In this document: positions 1 through 11,071 of the stretch, piece by piece | How positions within the stretch are numbered: the first letter of the stretch is position 1 | How the letters are laid out: every line of letters starts with the position of its first letter | Source: Clitopilus passeckerianus | Lineage: Eukaryota; Basidiomycota; Agaricomycetes; Agaricales; Entolomataceae | NCBI GenBank assembly: GCA_944990035.1 | Contig: CALYLX010000082.1 | Span: 186,001 to 250,000 of the forward strand | Direction of reading: 5' to 3' | Length of the DNA: 64,000 nucleotides | The notes under the pieces: generated by a model | Databases searched by the model: none | What the model saw: the letters and a program-made list of their open reading frames with translations, nothing else | Told to the model about the DNA's origin: nothing | Translations under genes and position numbers: made by a program

Positions 1-1850
1 ACGGCGAGGATACGGACGCACATACCCTCCGTGGTCGTTCTTCCCCTATGAAATCCTCCTCCCCCGTCAAAGCCTCCTCTCCCCTGAAACCCCCGACTGC
101 AAAAGCTGGGAAAGGAAAAGCTACCACCACTACCACGTCTTCACCCCGTAGACCACCCATTGCTTCGTCCTCCTCGAAGCTGAAGATCAAACTGAAGATG
201 CCTCTTGGAGGCGGGAGCGCACCTGGAACCGCACCGCCAACTACTACGAACTCCAGTGCTTCAGCTTCCCGGAGCGGCTACGAGTCTCCAGACGAAGCTG
301 AGAGCGAGGATGCTGAGGGCGGGGCGGAGGAAGATGATGACGGAGAAGCCGAAGACGAAGAGGAGGATGAAGCTGAAAGTGAGGAAGATGAGGAAGATGA
401 GAATGATGAAGATTTCCAGGACGGCCCTCTTGTCAAGCCCTCTGCAAAAGGCAAAGGAGGGGTCGCAGCCCAACCATTAACTGCGTCCACATCTGCTTCA
501 ACTACCACTACTTCGACTACGTTGCCGACTAAGGGCAAGGGGAAGGCCAAGTCTGCGAGACCGATGACGACAAGGCAGGCCGTTCTTGCCTCGGTGTTGG
601 ATTCGTCGCATGTCGCTCTGGATGTTGATGGCAGTGGGGCCGGAATTGGCCTAGGAGGGAAGAAGAAGAAGGTGCTCAACGAGGAGGAGATGAGGCTTAG
701 GAGGGAGGAAACCGCAAGAAAGAGGAAGAACTTGAGCGAGAGGAGATTGGAGGATGAAAAGGTCGGTGTCGTTTTCTTTATTTGCACTTTTTTGCATGGA
801 CTTTCTCTACTTGGACAATTTCGCCTCTACGTATCACGTTACTCTTCCCTATTCCTCTTTGAATTACACATACCCACGAATGTGTTCTCTATTCTCCCAC
901 TTCTTTCCCTCTACCTCCCATTACTTCGCTCTTCATGTTGTTCTCTCCCCTCTTCCCCCAGTTTCTTCGTATTTCTACCGTCTTTGATCCTCGTTCGTGC
1001 CACCCGCCTCCTATTCCCCCTATTCCCCCTTTGCCTCCGCGTTGTCCGAAAACATGATGCTGACCGTCCTTCCTACTTACAGGCCGAAACTATAAACCGT
1101 CTCCTCAAGAAACAGTCCAAGCCCCGCAACAAACGAACCACCGCCCTAAACCGTCCTGAGGCCGGAGACGAATCTACTCTCCCAAATTCAGCGACAGGGA
1201 CCAGGGCCAATTCCGTGGCCAGAGGTCGCGGCCGACCCAAAACCGGGACATCTACTCCCACTGCTGCCAAGAAATCCAAACTTAAACCCACCATCGCTGG
1301 TGAAGATGCTGAGGAGGGCGAGGAGGTGGAAGGAGAGGAGGTGGAAGGGGAAGAAGGAGAGGATATGGAGGTTGAGGAGGAGGAAGGCGAAGAGGAGGAA
1401 GAGGAAGAAGAAAGGAATGTGAGGGTCCCAAGGATGTTCAGATGGGTGTCAACAAGTCGGTCGGCACCTACACCGGCCGTCTCGGTCGTTGCCGAGCAGG
1501 ACGGGAAGGAAGAGGGAAAGGATGGCGATGTGGACATGGCTCCTCCGCCTGGCGAGCAGAAGAAGGAAGAGAAGGAGAAAGAAATGAGGATTCTTTTCTC
1601 CGTCCCGCTATGTGCATTGCCCACACCACCAGCGTCTCCCCCTGCTACATCCGAACCCGACCCTGGAGCTGGACAAACACCCACAGGGTCTGCCATAGAC
1701 GTGAACCAGGCTCCCAAGAAGCTCCCACCGCTACATGGAACCTGCGCCAAGGAAGGATGTATGAACTTGGCGAAGTACAGGCTTGTCAAGGACTGGGAGA
1801 GAGGTGTATGTGGGGTCGTGTGCTGGAAAGTTGTCGAGGGTCCGTCATAG
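1..1850 (+). CDS. IES2: INO80 complex subunit B / Ies2-like protein (5' end outside window)
   Basis: Likely chromatin-remodelling subunit of INO80, acting in the nucleus. The N-terminal third is Ser/Thr/Lys-rich, then strongly acidic (Glu/Asp runs). A basic PAPA-1-like segment follows (RKRKNLSERRLEDEK joined to AETINRLLKKQ) once a 321-nt intron at 762-1082 is removed (AAG|GTCGGT ... TTACAG|GCC). The C-terminus carries a short HIT-type zinc-binding stretch, C-x4-C ... C-x3-C. PAPA-1 plus zf-HIT is the INO80B/Ies2 arrangement. The first ATG in the window is at 48, but the frame is open from base 3, so the true start may lie upstream. The intron length is a multiple of three and contains no in-frame stop, so the unspliced message reads through as a 600-residue frame; the inserted 107 residues are hydrophobic and clearly intronic in character. 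Family assignment is by motif. Confidence 0.72.
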   Translation, partial: GEDTDAHTLRGRSSPMKSSSPVKASSPLKPPTAKAGKGKATTTTTSSPRRPPIASSSSKLKIKLKMPLGGGSAPGTAPPTTTNSSASASRSGYESPDEAESEDAEGGAEEDDDGEAEDEEEDEAESEEDEEDENDEDFQDGPLVKPSAKGKGGVAAQPLTASTSASTTTTSTTLPTKGKGKAKSARPMTTRQAVLASVLDSSHVALDVDGSGAGIGLGGKKKKVLNEEEMRLRREETARKRKNLSERRLEDEKVGVVFFICTFLHGLSLLGQFRLYVSRYSSLFLFELHIPTNVFSILPLLSLYLPLLRSSCCSLPSSPSFFVFLPSLILVRATRLLFPLFPLCLRVVRKHDADRPSYLQAETINRLLKKQSKPRNKRTTALNRPEAGDESTLPNSATGTRANSVARGRGRPKTGTSTPTAAKKSKLKPTIAGEDAEEGEEVEGEEVEGEEGEDMEVEEEEGEEEEEEEERNVRVPRMFRWVSTSRSAPTPAVSVVAEQDGKEEGKDGDVDMAPPPGEQKKEEKEKEMRILFSVPLCALPTPPASPPATSEPDPGAGQTPTGSAIDVNQAPKKLPPLHGTCAKEGCMNLAKYRLVKDWERGVCGVVCWKVVEGPS

Positions 1851-2325
1851 TTCTGCAGATTCTTGGCGTAGTTGAGAAATGTACAGTTGGAATGTTGTAT
1901 TTGGCTTCACAATTTTAACGACAATTACCTAGACTTAAAACTCGTCAGGAAGTAGCCAACATCCCAGCGAGTGATGATCTGTATGACCGTGTTGAGCTGC
2001 TCCAGATCACTGTGTCAATCACTCGGTTCCTACTCCGTCTTCGTCTTTGCTGGTGTCCCCTTCTACACCATACATCTCTATGGCAGGTCTTTCTCCTCCC
2101 AGCGAAAAGCCTACTGAGCGCATGGTGTCGAAGCCATCAAGTAGGGCTCTGATCTTGCCGAATGCCAGTGATAGATGACTGACCGATAAGCATTCGATAA
2201 CCGCCCTTGGCAATCAAGTAGTCCGTCTAGATCCCACAGAAACCTTGGTCAGAACTCCCTCCACCCGTATTCTGACCAAGAGGCTATCTCAATAACCTGT
2301 CGCGACCTTGATTGAGGATGTAGAT
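1851..2325. other. intergenic, no gene seen
   Basis: Spacer between two plus-strand genes. I see no coding signal, RNA gene or repeat in it. It should hold the 3' end of the INO80B-like gene and the promoter of the F-box gene. Confidence 0.5.
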
Positions 2326-4654
2326 ATGCCGAATACCCAGAGATCAGCGGCAGGCGACTGTAACTGCAAAGGTTCACCCAAGGCATCGAGGGAACCAGTT
2401 CTGTTCATTGAGCTCCCGATAGAAATTCTCCTTGAGGTAATTTCACACTAGTACAACATAGGCTGCTAACAAATGACTCAATAGATATTTTGTAAATGTC
2501 ACCTCAAGACCTTGACGTCCCTTTATCGATGTAACAAGGGGCTTCGTGCCATTCTCCGGTCAGAATCGGCAGCATATGTATGGACAGCCGCTCGCCAATG
2601 CTCTAGGTACCCTGTGGTCCCAGAACCTCCTACCGGCCTCCCGGAGAAACGTTGGGCGAATCTTTTATATGGTACAACCAGCTGCTATGTAGGTGGCATC
2701 TTTAGGAGACGATCCCGACACGATCCAATACTGACGCTGAATAGACATGTAGAACTCCGTGCGACAAGTGCAAGGAAGAGGACCTGAACTTCGGCCTCCT
2801 TCGTCGCCATTGCGAAGCATGCAAACAAGAAAAGTACGTCCGCTGGAAGTTGCAATACCTTCTGGACTGACATCAGGAAACAGCACGGCGTCAAAGGAGA
2901 AAGTGAAAGAGTTGTTTCCAGATATCAACCCAATTGTTCTGGATCTTGTTCCGTTTCAGAATAAGATACCAGAGGATATATGCTGGATCCCAGATGTCCA
3001 ACGTGAAATCGCAACCTTGGAAAGATTGTGCCAAGGGGTCGGTCATGAGCTAAAATCGGAAGATAGTATCATTCAGTACAGGGAAGAAAGGATGGTACTC
3101 CTGAAATCCCTCAGCGAGGTGATGGCAGTTCATGTTGATGCAGCATTGGAGGAAGATTCTAACTTTCCACCCTCCAGAAAAGATGGTCATATACATTATG
3201 GAGGATGAAATGCTTGAATATACGAAAGGATGCAGCAAAGGAAATGCGACATCAAAGACGACAGGAGTAAGTAACAGAAATTCACGTTTACATCTCAACC
3301 AACCTCTTTAAACATTACTACCCTAGCATCAGAAGCAAACTCAGGAAACTGGGATACGTTGAAGAAGACTTCGAGAAAATCAAGGGCGAGGAATTTGTCA
3401 CTCGTGAGATCCCCCTCACGCCAGAAGGTGCTGCCAGTTCTCGTCCCCCCGTATATTCCTGTTGAAAGTTCTTCTCATTTTCAGACTTTGATGCTGCAAG
3501 ACCTAGCTTGAAGCAAAGATGGGGCCTGGAGGCGTTTCTCAAACACGCTATGCCCGTCGACGTGCTATAACCACGAGGCTTAAGCTTCACTTCCAATCCT
3601 TGCCCCCGAGTCAGCAACTTTGCTCACCGAGAATAGGTGACTTGCTGCGCCTCCCCCCGTTTGAATCAATGATCAAGATCAACGATCCGGCTCAAGCAGT
3701 CCCGGAGTCTGCATTGTCCGAAATTATGGAGCAGATCCCTCAGGCGGTCACTGAATGGCAGGAGAAGAGGCGGGATAAGGTATCTGAATATCTATTATTT
3801 GAGGCAAAGTGCGTCTATCTTTAATCAATTATTTGATACACCAACTTCTGCCGAGTACTTAGGCATTCTGGTGGCGCATATTCGGGGGTCGACATCATGG
3901 CCCTTGCGACTTTGGTGCTTTCGTGCTCTGACGCGTCACATTATGATTATGATAATCGGAGCTACAGCAAAGTCTTGAGGCGAAGGCTAGATGAGGTGGA
4001 GAGCCGCAAGGCCAACTTGCTCTTCGGCTGGGAGGATGTCAAGTCCCACTCGTGCAGGGAACATTATCGTGAATGGACGATGGCACCATGGTTTTGGCGG
4101 TCGGCATGGGCCTCCCAAATCGCTTCCAGGCTGATTCAATTATGCAGCCTTCCAGCGGACACCACAGTCTCTCAGATGGACTCGTTTGGAACCTACTTCG
4201 CTTGCATGGATTGTGATAACCTCGCTTACCAAACTCACATGAAGGGGAGAAAGTGGGTATATAATTGGAGGAGTGCGGTGAGCCTCGAGGCTTCATTTCT
4301 GAATCTCTCACTCTGACCAATCCTTGAGGTTGTGCATGGGTATAGAAAGAGACATCCCCACTGGTGTATCCTCACAGATGCGGAGAAAGAGAAGATTCAA
4401 CTGATTCCCGACCGAGAAAAGATGACAGCTGCTCGATGGTCCTGTGCACACTGCTCACGATATGTCTTTAATCGTCTCGAACGGTCGATGCTCGTGGATC
4501 ATTTGCAGAAACGGTAAGATTCGCTCGAAGGCCAACAAGAGTTAACTGATAGAACTGCAGGCATAAAATACCTGTGCCTGATGAAGGCGCTGACATGGTT
4601 TACTTTAGCAATCCTCGGTATTGTCGCCCTCCAGTTTGGATTTACGTACCGTAG
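2326..4654 (+). CDS. F-box protein with C-terminal Cys/His tail
   Basis: Probable substrate adaptor of an SCF ubiquitin ligase; substrate unknown. The start at 2326 puts an F-box in frame (FIELPIEILLE, intron 2437-2484, IFCKCHLKTLTSLYRCNKGL). Further exons give a Cys cluster (CRTPCDKCKEEDL), then LERL and IRSKLRKLGY segments characteristic of a large agaricomycete F-box family. The protein ends in a Cys-rich, HLQKRHK-containing tail closing with VYFSNPR. Frame continuity needs introns at about 2834-2885 and 3119-3178; the second has a CTAAC branch point and CTCCAG acceptor, and removing it joins LSE to KRWSY in frame. The stop at 4652-4654 follows a last intron ending ACTGCAG just before GCATAAAATA. 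Exon borders in 3430-3900 are less certain. I see no definite lesion. Confidence 0.7.
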
Positions 4655-4811
4655 CTCAGAAAGATCGCCACTTTGATGTGATAATACTGTAATAGGGGGA
4701 TTTATCTTTGGACAGATTCAGACTACTCCCAACTCGAATCAAAGCACACTCTGCATCCTTGTCACGGATGTGACCTAGGTTCTATATTCCAAACTCGAAA
4801 AGCCCCATGAA
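4655..4811. other. spacer, no gene seen
   Basis: AT-rich downstream flank of the F-box gene, leading to a tRNA-like element. Nothing else recognised. Confidence 0.4.
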
Positions 4812-4902
4812 GGCTGGTAGTGTAGCGGTTATCACCTTCGTCGAGTCGAGTTGCCGCTGTAACTGACCGAACGAAAAGCTCTGTTCGACTCAGAAACTGG
4901 CC
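4812..4902 (+). tRNA. tRNA-like element 1 (possible intron-containing tRNA or tRNA-derived repeat)
   Basis: A 91-nt segment with an A-box-like TAGTGTAGCGG and a B-box-like GTTCGACTC. The ends GGCTGGT and ACTGGCC can pair over seven positions if two G-U pairs are allowed. The T-arm is CTCTG/CAGAA around TTCGACT. The middle is about 18 nt longer than a normal tRNA and has its own stem (TTCGT/ACGAA), as a tRNA with an anticodon-loop intron would. I could not place a U33 or anticodon convincingly, so a pseudo-tRNA or SINE head is equally possible. A same-length relative lies at 7198-7288. Confidence 0.4.
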
Positions 4903-5139
4903 ATCCCAGGAGCTCTGCCTTTTTCTCCTATATTCTGATAGGATTGGTATCCACAACGGGTAAATATGTAAAAATTCGTAGATCCACTTAGAAACTGATA
5001 GCTGCACAGTAACGACATGGTATTCTCCCTACTGCACCCATCGTATGATTGTCCAATTTAAGGTAGTCCTGCCGAACGACATAACCCTTCTTTTCTGTAC
5101 TCCTCTCTTTCCACCCATCCTGCGGTTCTGGAACGGCCA

Positions 5140-7010
5140 CTACCGGGAAAACAAGCTCATGGGCTGACCGCTCCACCAACAGGTAAGCCCGCGGTCAGAA
5201 TCTTCATCTCTACCCTCAGCATGCCCTTCACCGTTCACATTCCTAACATCCTCCATATCTCCCCCCGAGCCCGCCCTTCCTCCCGGGGTAGACGTCTTCC
5301 TTGACGAAATCGTCTTCCAGCCCCGTTCCATGAATTGTCCTGGACTAACACAAGCTCCTCAAAGCGACGAGTAAATCGAGGATTGACAGTGACAGGGTGG
5401 ATGGGATGGAGACGAAGTAGCTCAGAGGAAGGTCCTTCTTCGATAAGCTGCTGAGAACTGGGATGGGCCAAGACCTGCCCTGCCCATGACATGGGCATGC
5501 TCCGGAAAGGGGTAGGCATTTAATTCGGCTGGGCCGAATGTGCGGATTCTATACAGGAGTAGCAAGGGGATGACTGGGGTGGAAGGGACTACCGGCGCCG
5601 TTTGCAGGGGCTATGGCGTAGGAGGAAGAACAGGCGTGGCAGCTAAGGCGCACTTCGAGGGGGAGGTTATGAATTTTGGGCTGCGTAAGTCCCCAACGTT
5701 GCAGAAACGGGTTTTCTTGTACCGCCTGACGCCCGTTGTCACCGAGTTTCTTCGTCTCGTTCACCAATCTCCACCCCTCCCTCATCCCAGCGGTATCCGC
5801 TACGGCCTCCCAGCTCTACCCACAAAGTGGAGACATGGGATGTTGTGGTCGAATGGTGTTGCCACACGTCGTGGCGCAAGAACTGAGCCCGAGTCTTTGA
5901 GTCAAAGGATGGCGAGAGGATGCTCGGGAGAAGGCAGGGAGGGTTCTAACATCATGCCTTCTGAAAGCGAGGGTCCCTGGGGATAACAACTTCGGTATCC
6001 GCAGGCATGGGATGTTTCAGAGAAACTTCTGGTTCTGTGGCTGAGATTTGCTTCAGCAGGGGTACGGCGTGGTGGATGAGGAGTATGGGCTGTGTTCGAC
6101 TACCGCCGACGGAGGAACGACTATAGGGGTCCGGGAAAGAATGTTCCAGGACTTCAGGATCCTCGGCATGGTAGTCCGGGGAAACGGCGGTTTGGCTTGG
6201 AGATGTGGCCCGTTCGTTGGCCATTCGTCAGAGAGGTTGGCTTTGGGCTCATGAATGCCATCTAGAATAGGCAAGGTCAGCCTTCGGGGTCGAATGTGTA
6301 GAAAAATCATCTGCTAACCTTCGCTGCAATCTCGTCATAGGCGGATGGGAAATCATTCAGACCAACGGAGACGCACGCTCCGTCTGCTTCCGCATACGCT
6401 CGTTGTTGGGGGCAATTAAACTTGCCACGGATCCATCTGGGATTTGGAGAATCTACCACCAGTCTCCAACTGCGTCTCAGCGTTTGCTCCTTGGGCCACA
6501 GGTTTGCTGTTCGTGGCGGCAGACTGCGGTCTGGTCAGTGCAGCCTGCTAAAGAAAAAGGGGTTAGAGTCAGGAAGGGAATGCAAGGAGCGATGGGCGAG
6601 CCTTCTTCAAGGGACCTCGATCAGTCATGTTCGCAAAAACAGATGCAGTACCATTAATCCTCTGCTCTTCTTGGCCTTCAGCAACACCTGCAAGAGAAAC
6701 AACGACCGGTCAGATAGGTCACTCGATAACGTACGCTCCCAATACCAACCTTCTGTTGGCGTACCCGCCATCTTCCATAGAGTCCCTGACCATGGTAGCG
6801 AGGCTTCAAAGCCTTAGCTTCTGGAGGTGCAGCAGCTTTGTGAAAGAATTTCACTGCCGCAGACGCCACCGCCACGCAGGAACGAGCGGGGCTACCCAGA
6901 GGCTTTGACTCGTCGACAGACGCCAGGATTCGCAGAATCCTTCGATTTATCTTCAGGAAGTCAAAGGGCTTGCTTGCACGACGAAGATAGTCATGGATGA
7001 AGGGTGGCAA
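5140..7010 (-). other. possible multi-exon minus-strand gene or gene remnant, unrecognised
   Basis: Several minus-strand open stretches look protein-like and are bounded by plausible splice sites, but I could not join them into one intact frame. The best are about 6760-7010 (a basic segment starting near PPFIHDYLRRASKPFDFLKI), about 6319-6411 (an exon ending SAYDEIAAK before donor GTTAGC), about 6430-6540 (ending KSQMDPWQV) and 5235-5519. Stops occur between them in every join I tried. It may be a real lineage-specific gene whose introns I misread, or a decayed gene. No family is recognised. Confidence 0.25.
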
Positions 7011-7197
7011 GCTGGTTCGACATAGAATCCCGCAAGCAGCCTCTCGTACTTGTGCTTGCTTTAGCTAGTGGTCTGGCGTAGCGGTTCGACATGGACGTTT
7101 GTAGAAAAGGACTTGGGTAACCCAGGGGGAGGCACGTCTTGATGGAGAAAGGTGACACCATGACATCGTTTTCCAATTGAGTTCGATGGTATTGAAA

Positions 7198-7288
7198 GGC
7201 CCGTAGTGTAGCGGTATCACCTTTACTGTTGCTGCGGTCGTAGGACCCGGCTCTCAGTGAATAGCTCTGTTCGACTCAGAGACTGGCC
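7198..7288 (+). tRNA. tRNA-like element 2
   Basis: Also 91 nt, sharing the flanks TAGTGTAGCGG..ATCACC and CTCTGTTCGACTCAG..ACTGGCCAT with the element at 4812-4902. The T-arm is fully paired (CTCTG/CAGAG). The central stem is TTTACTG/CAGTGAA, different in sequence from element 1 but in the same place, i.e. compensatory change. GGCCCGT/ACTGGCC pairs with one mismatch. It is either a divergent intron-containing tRNA or a member of a tRNA-derived repeat family. Confidence 0.38.
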
Positions 7289-8421
7289 ATGGGAGTGGGC
7301 CACTTCTGTAAAGACGACGCAGAATGTCATGTTTTGTTTGACATTGCTTGATTCAGAGGTCGCTGGACCGTCGGACCGATTATTTGGCTTGAAGCTCATC
7401 GTCGTCCTTTGGGCCACTCTCGACGTCGACAAGCCCTTGCACAACCACCACCCCACCGGAAGCTATGATCGTTTCGAACTCGTCTTCCATGACATCTTCT
7501 CCCACGCCATTTCCCGTCGTTCTGGCCAATTCATCAGCAAATCAACTTCTTTCTGCCCACCGTCCACCGACTCTTCGGCTTTCGATGGGCCCGTTCCAAT
7601 ACACCAAAAACCTTGAGAATTGGCATAGCTCGGGTATGTCAAACCTTAATCTGCTCATATAGTGCAGCTACCGACCCTATTATATTGCCTAGAATCCCGA
7701 CCCAACACATTCTACAACCTCAAGGCAGTTGGACTGACTTGACGAACTCAAACACCAACATCTGCTGCTGGACCCATGCTAATAACTGCTGTGAATGCGG
7801 GCGCGTCCTGTGGTCTTCGCGAAGAAAAACGAGGATGAAGGTATGTGTCCCTTCGCCTTGGGTTGTGGGCCATCACTGAGCCTTTTCTCCCAGCGCTACG
7901 TTTGCTTGGTTCTAGAGAACCTGAAAACTTCCTTGAAACGCATGTCAACTTCGACTGCTGGTACCGGGCAGGATCAATATTTACCAAGAACCCAGTTGCT
8001 TTCGAGATGGCACCACCCTCGCTTGATTGCTCCTATGCAAGCTTGGACGCTCGAGTTGTTCATAAATCCAATCGGGCCCAAAGCTTTAAGTGCAGGCCGA
8101 CCAAGCCGACTTCAAGAGCTGCGTTGAAAGCAGATGCTGCTATGATCAGGTATGTTAACCATTTCACTGACCCTCAGCGCCTACGAACCTATGAACTAAC
8201 CACCATCTTGCTTCAAGGAACCCATATTGTACCCTCCTCTTCCTCGTCCAGCACCCACCTCCTCTAGCATGACGTCTGCCATCGCGCCCTCTCTCCTACT
8301 CCATCTTCGCCTCCTGTACAAGCCGCGCAGGTGACCTATCCCCCTCCCCTATTCCCCAACCCATAAAGCGCGCCCCTCCCCATCGCCTCCTTTACTATCT
8401 TCTTGAACTCATACCACAACC
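7289..8421. other. unresolved stretch, weak plus-strand coding signal
   Basis: Contains open frames at 7465-7662 and 7845-8267 with plausible donor-like GT sites, but no recognisable domain and no convincing gene model. It might be a fast-evolving hypothetical gene. The last 120 bases are pyrimidine-rich, as expected for the promoter and 5' leader of the kinase gene starting at 8422. Confidence 0.2.
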
Positions 8422-11071
8422 ATGCAACAACATACCACTCCAGTTTCCGACGTCCCATCTGCCCTTCCCGGGTACGATGAGCAAGTCGGTGTTCTAGTAC
8501 AATCAGACGACCCTCAGTGGCCTGTTGGCCCAATTGTAAGTTTGCCCTTGCCCCTTTCCATTTCAACTATGACTGACGGCTGGAGCAGGATTACCAGCTG
8601 CGCTGGCGCCTCTTAGAATTCCTTGAAAGCGTCTGGGACGAAGACGAGGATTCTCTATACGAGGTGGCGCATGCTGAAGTTACTTTCGGGAATGACGAAG
8701 AACAAGTATGTGGCTCCTCTTTCACTGCATACACATTGGCTGAGCCTCTCCTTTGCAGATTCCCGACGACGACGATAATGAAGATACTCGAGTTGATATC
8801 ATCTTCGACGAAAAGGCAGTCGACGATTGGTCCGAAATCCCTGTCGTTGTACGACACATAACTCTTCCCGACTACGACGAGGTTGGTACTCGACACTTTT
8901 CTCCTATAACCCCGCAACTGAGGCCCTCTTTTCCTCAGGTCGCGGAAGACGGCGGTTACTTCATCCCCAATGACCTGTTTACACCAAGCCGGGCTATCAT
9001 CCATCATGGCCGAGAGCTAGTTTGGAGCGACATCCAGTCCATACACTCATCATGCAGTTCGCTCTCCTCTCTCGGCTCTGTGATCCTCAGTCGCTTTGGC
9101 GAGGATGGTCTCGGGGACCCTCCTTATGCAGCCGCCAATACCTCTTCGGCAGTAATGGTGTGTACACTTCATCCGATTTCTCATTTTCTGCCTTTCTGAC
9201 GTCAGATCTGTTCCTAGGGCGAACTTTATGATGTACACCACAACGTTCCTGCTCTCTCCTATTCGCCGGAGCCTCGTCCCTATTATCCTACCAACGCATC
9301 CTCAGCACTCAGCGTTACACCCCACGCCGGCGCCACTTCGGTCCCTCCATTTTCCCTCGACCAGTTCGATATCATCAGGGTCATTGGAAAGGGGTCGGAA
9401 GGACATGTTTACCACCTCGAACACAAGACTCTGAAAACCAACCACGCTTTGAAGGCTGTCTTGGACGTTTATGACGAGCAAGGGAACGAGAAGAAAACAG
9501 GCCAGATTTGGTGGTTGAGGGAGGAACAGGCGATTTTGAAGGCCCTTATCAACGTAGAGGGGTTTGTCAAGCTGGAGGCCTCGTGGAACGACACCAAGAA
9601 CTTCTACTTCCTTGCAGTACGTTTCTCCGCCGCTCGTGTTGGGACTTCACTAACTAAACATCGTATTAGCCTCTTTATGCCACCGACCTCGAACAGGAGA
9701 TCAAGAGGTGTGGTCGTATACCCAATGATCGCTCGCAGTTCTACTTCGCGCAGCTGGCATGTTCTCCTTCCCCAGCACCATGGCCCCTGACCTAATTCCT
9801 CCTATAGGTGATCGCCATCCAAACTCTCCATGCCTCAGGCATCATCCACCGCGACATCAAACCCTCCAACCTCATGCTCGATTTCAACGGCCACCTCGTC
9901 GTTGGCGACTTCGGCCTATCTGAGGATTTCGGCGTTGAGCCTACAATTGAAGAAAGGACCCACCAGCCTTATTGGCCGTATTGGGGTACAGACGTCGTCA
10001 GCGAAGAAACGCCAATCCGTCCTTTGGAGACCTTGCCTTATGTTATCGATTCGTATTGTGGATCGCCTCCGCATATGGCTCCGGAAATTTGGTTGAAGCA
10101 GCCTTACTCGTTCCCTATTGATTGGTGGGCTGCTGGGACGTGTTTGTATAATATGGTGACTGGACGGGTACGTACCTTTGGTGAATTCTTTGCATGCTGC
10201 TGTGCTGACGCCATCGCTTTAGTATCCATTCTGGGTTTCTCGAGAGGAGCTTGGAAAGAAGCTGTCGGACAAAGTCACCAACGAAGACCTCGAGTTCTTC
10301 CGCTTTGACATGATTGATGAAGTTACGCAGGATATTTGTCGCCAGGTAAGTTTTCGACCTCGTCTGTTTCTCTCATGGAATCTGATCCTCTCGTTTAGAT
10401 GCTTATGAAGAAGCCCGAGGAGCGTCTTCCTATCTTGAGCATCGAATCGCATGAGTACTTTCACGGAATGTAAGCACTGTCAATTCTTAAGCCCGATCAT
10501 GGCGCTTACCTTGATATCTAGTGACTGGGATGCCATGAGACGCCGAGAGGTGACACCTCCATATGTCCCTCCTGAGATCTTTTACGCCTCCTATGGGTCT
10601 ATCCAGCCCTTCGCTCGGGGTGAAGAGTACAAACAGGGAGCGAACGCTTACCCGGACTTCGAATACCTCTCCCCCACATTGACGGCCGCATATATGGACT
10701 CCTTCTCCCCCGTTCCAGAGCACCTCACGGGTGAAGAGGAGGGAGAGAATCCTCGGGATGAACGCTTTTGTTCTCCTAAAAGGCGATTGACCAGTCTGTG
10801 GAAGAAAGTCTTCAGAACCTCTCAACCTTCGGTTTTGTCTATACGTTCTCCCTCATTCTTCTCGCCCGTCTATGGCGAGCCCGCTCCCCAACCCACATCG
10901 TCTGGATACTCGAGTGTTGACAAAATCCCCTCGCCATGCATCGCGGAGGCTCCTAAACAGGTCGACGGAGCTCGCAGTCATCTCGAACGAATGAGGACTC
11001 GTATGAGGCATGCGTTCCTCCAGCGAGCCCGCCCTCTTCCTCCCAATAGTCCACGCCTTGAGCTGGATTGA
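8422..11071 (+). CDS. AGC-like serine/threonine protein kinase, paralogue 1
   Basis: Predicted Ser/Thr kinase. After an acidic N-terminal region the domain shows a glycine loop (GKGSEGHVY), the VAIK-equivalent lysine (HALKAV), a helix-C glutamate (REEQAIL), the catalytic loop HRDIKPSN, GDFGLSEDFG, an MAPEIW equivalent of APE, and the WWAAG helix. The tail DWDAMRRREVTPPYVPP is the AGC-kinase C-terminal signature. Introns: 8536-8588, 8706-8758, 8882-8938, 9158-9217, 9617-9669, 9757-9807, then three more before the last exon. The intron at 9757-9807 starts with GC, not GT (CAGCTG|GCATGT ... TATAG|GTGATC). The kinase paralogue at 30705-34098 has a GT intron at the same codon position. Stop at 11069-11071. 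An insert (YWPYWGTD...) between DFG and APE is shared with the paralogue. Target unknown. Confidence 0.8.

Noticed and set aside
1073..1789. 238-codon antisense frame rich in serine
   Set aside because: Mirror of the Glu-rich coding strand of the INO80B-like gene (GAG/GAA read as CTC/TTC), a compositional shadow.
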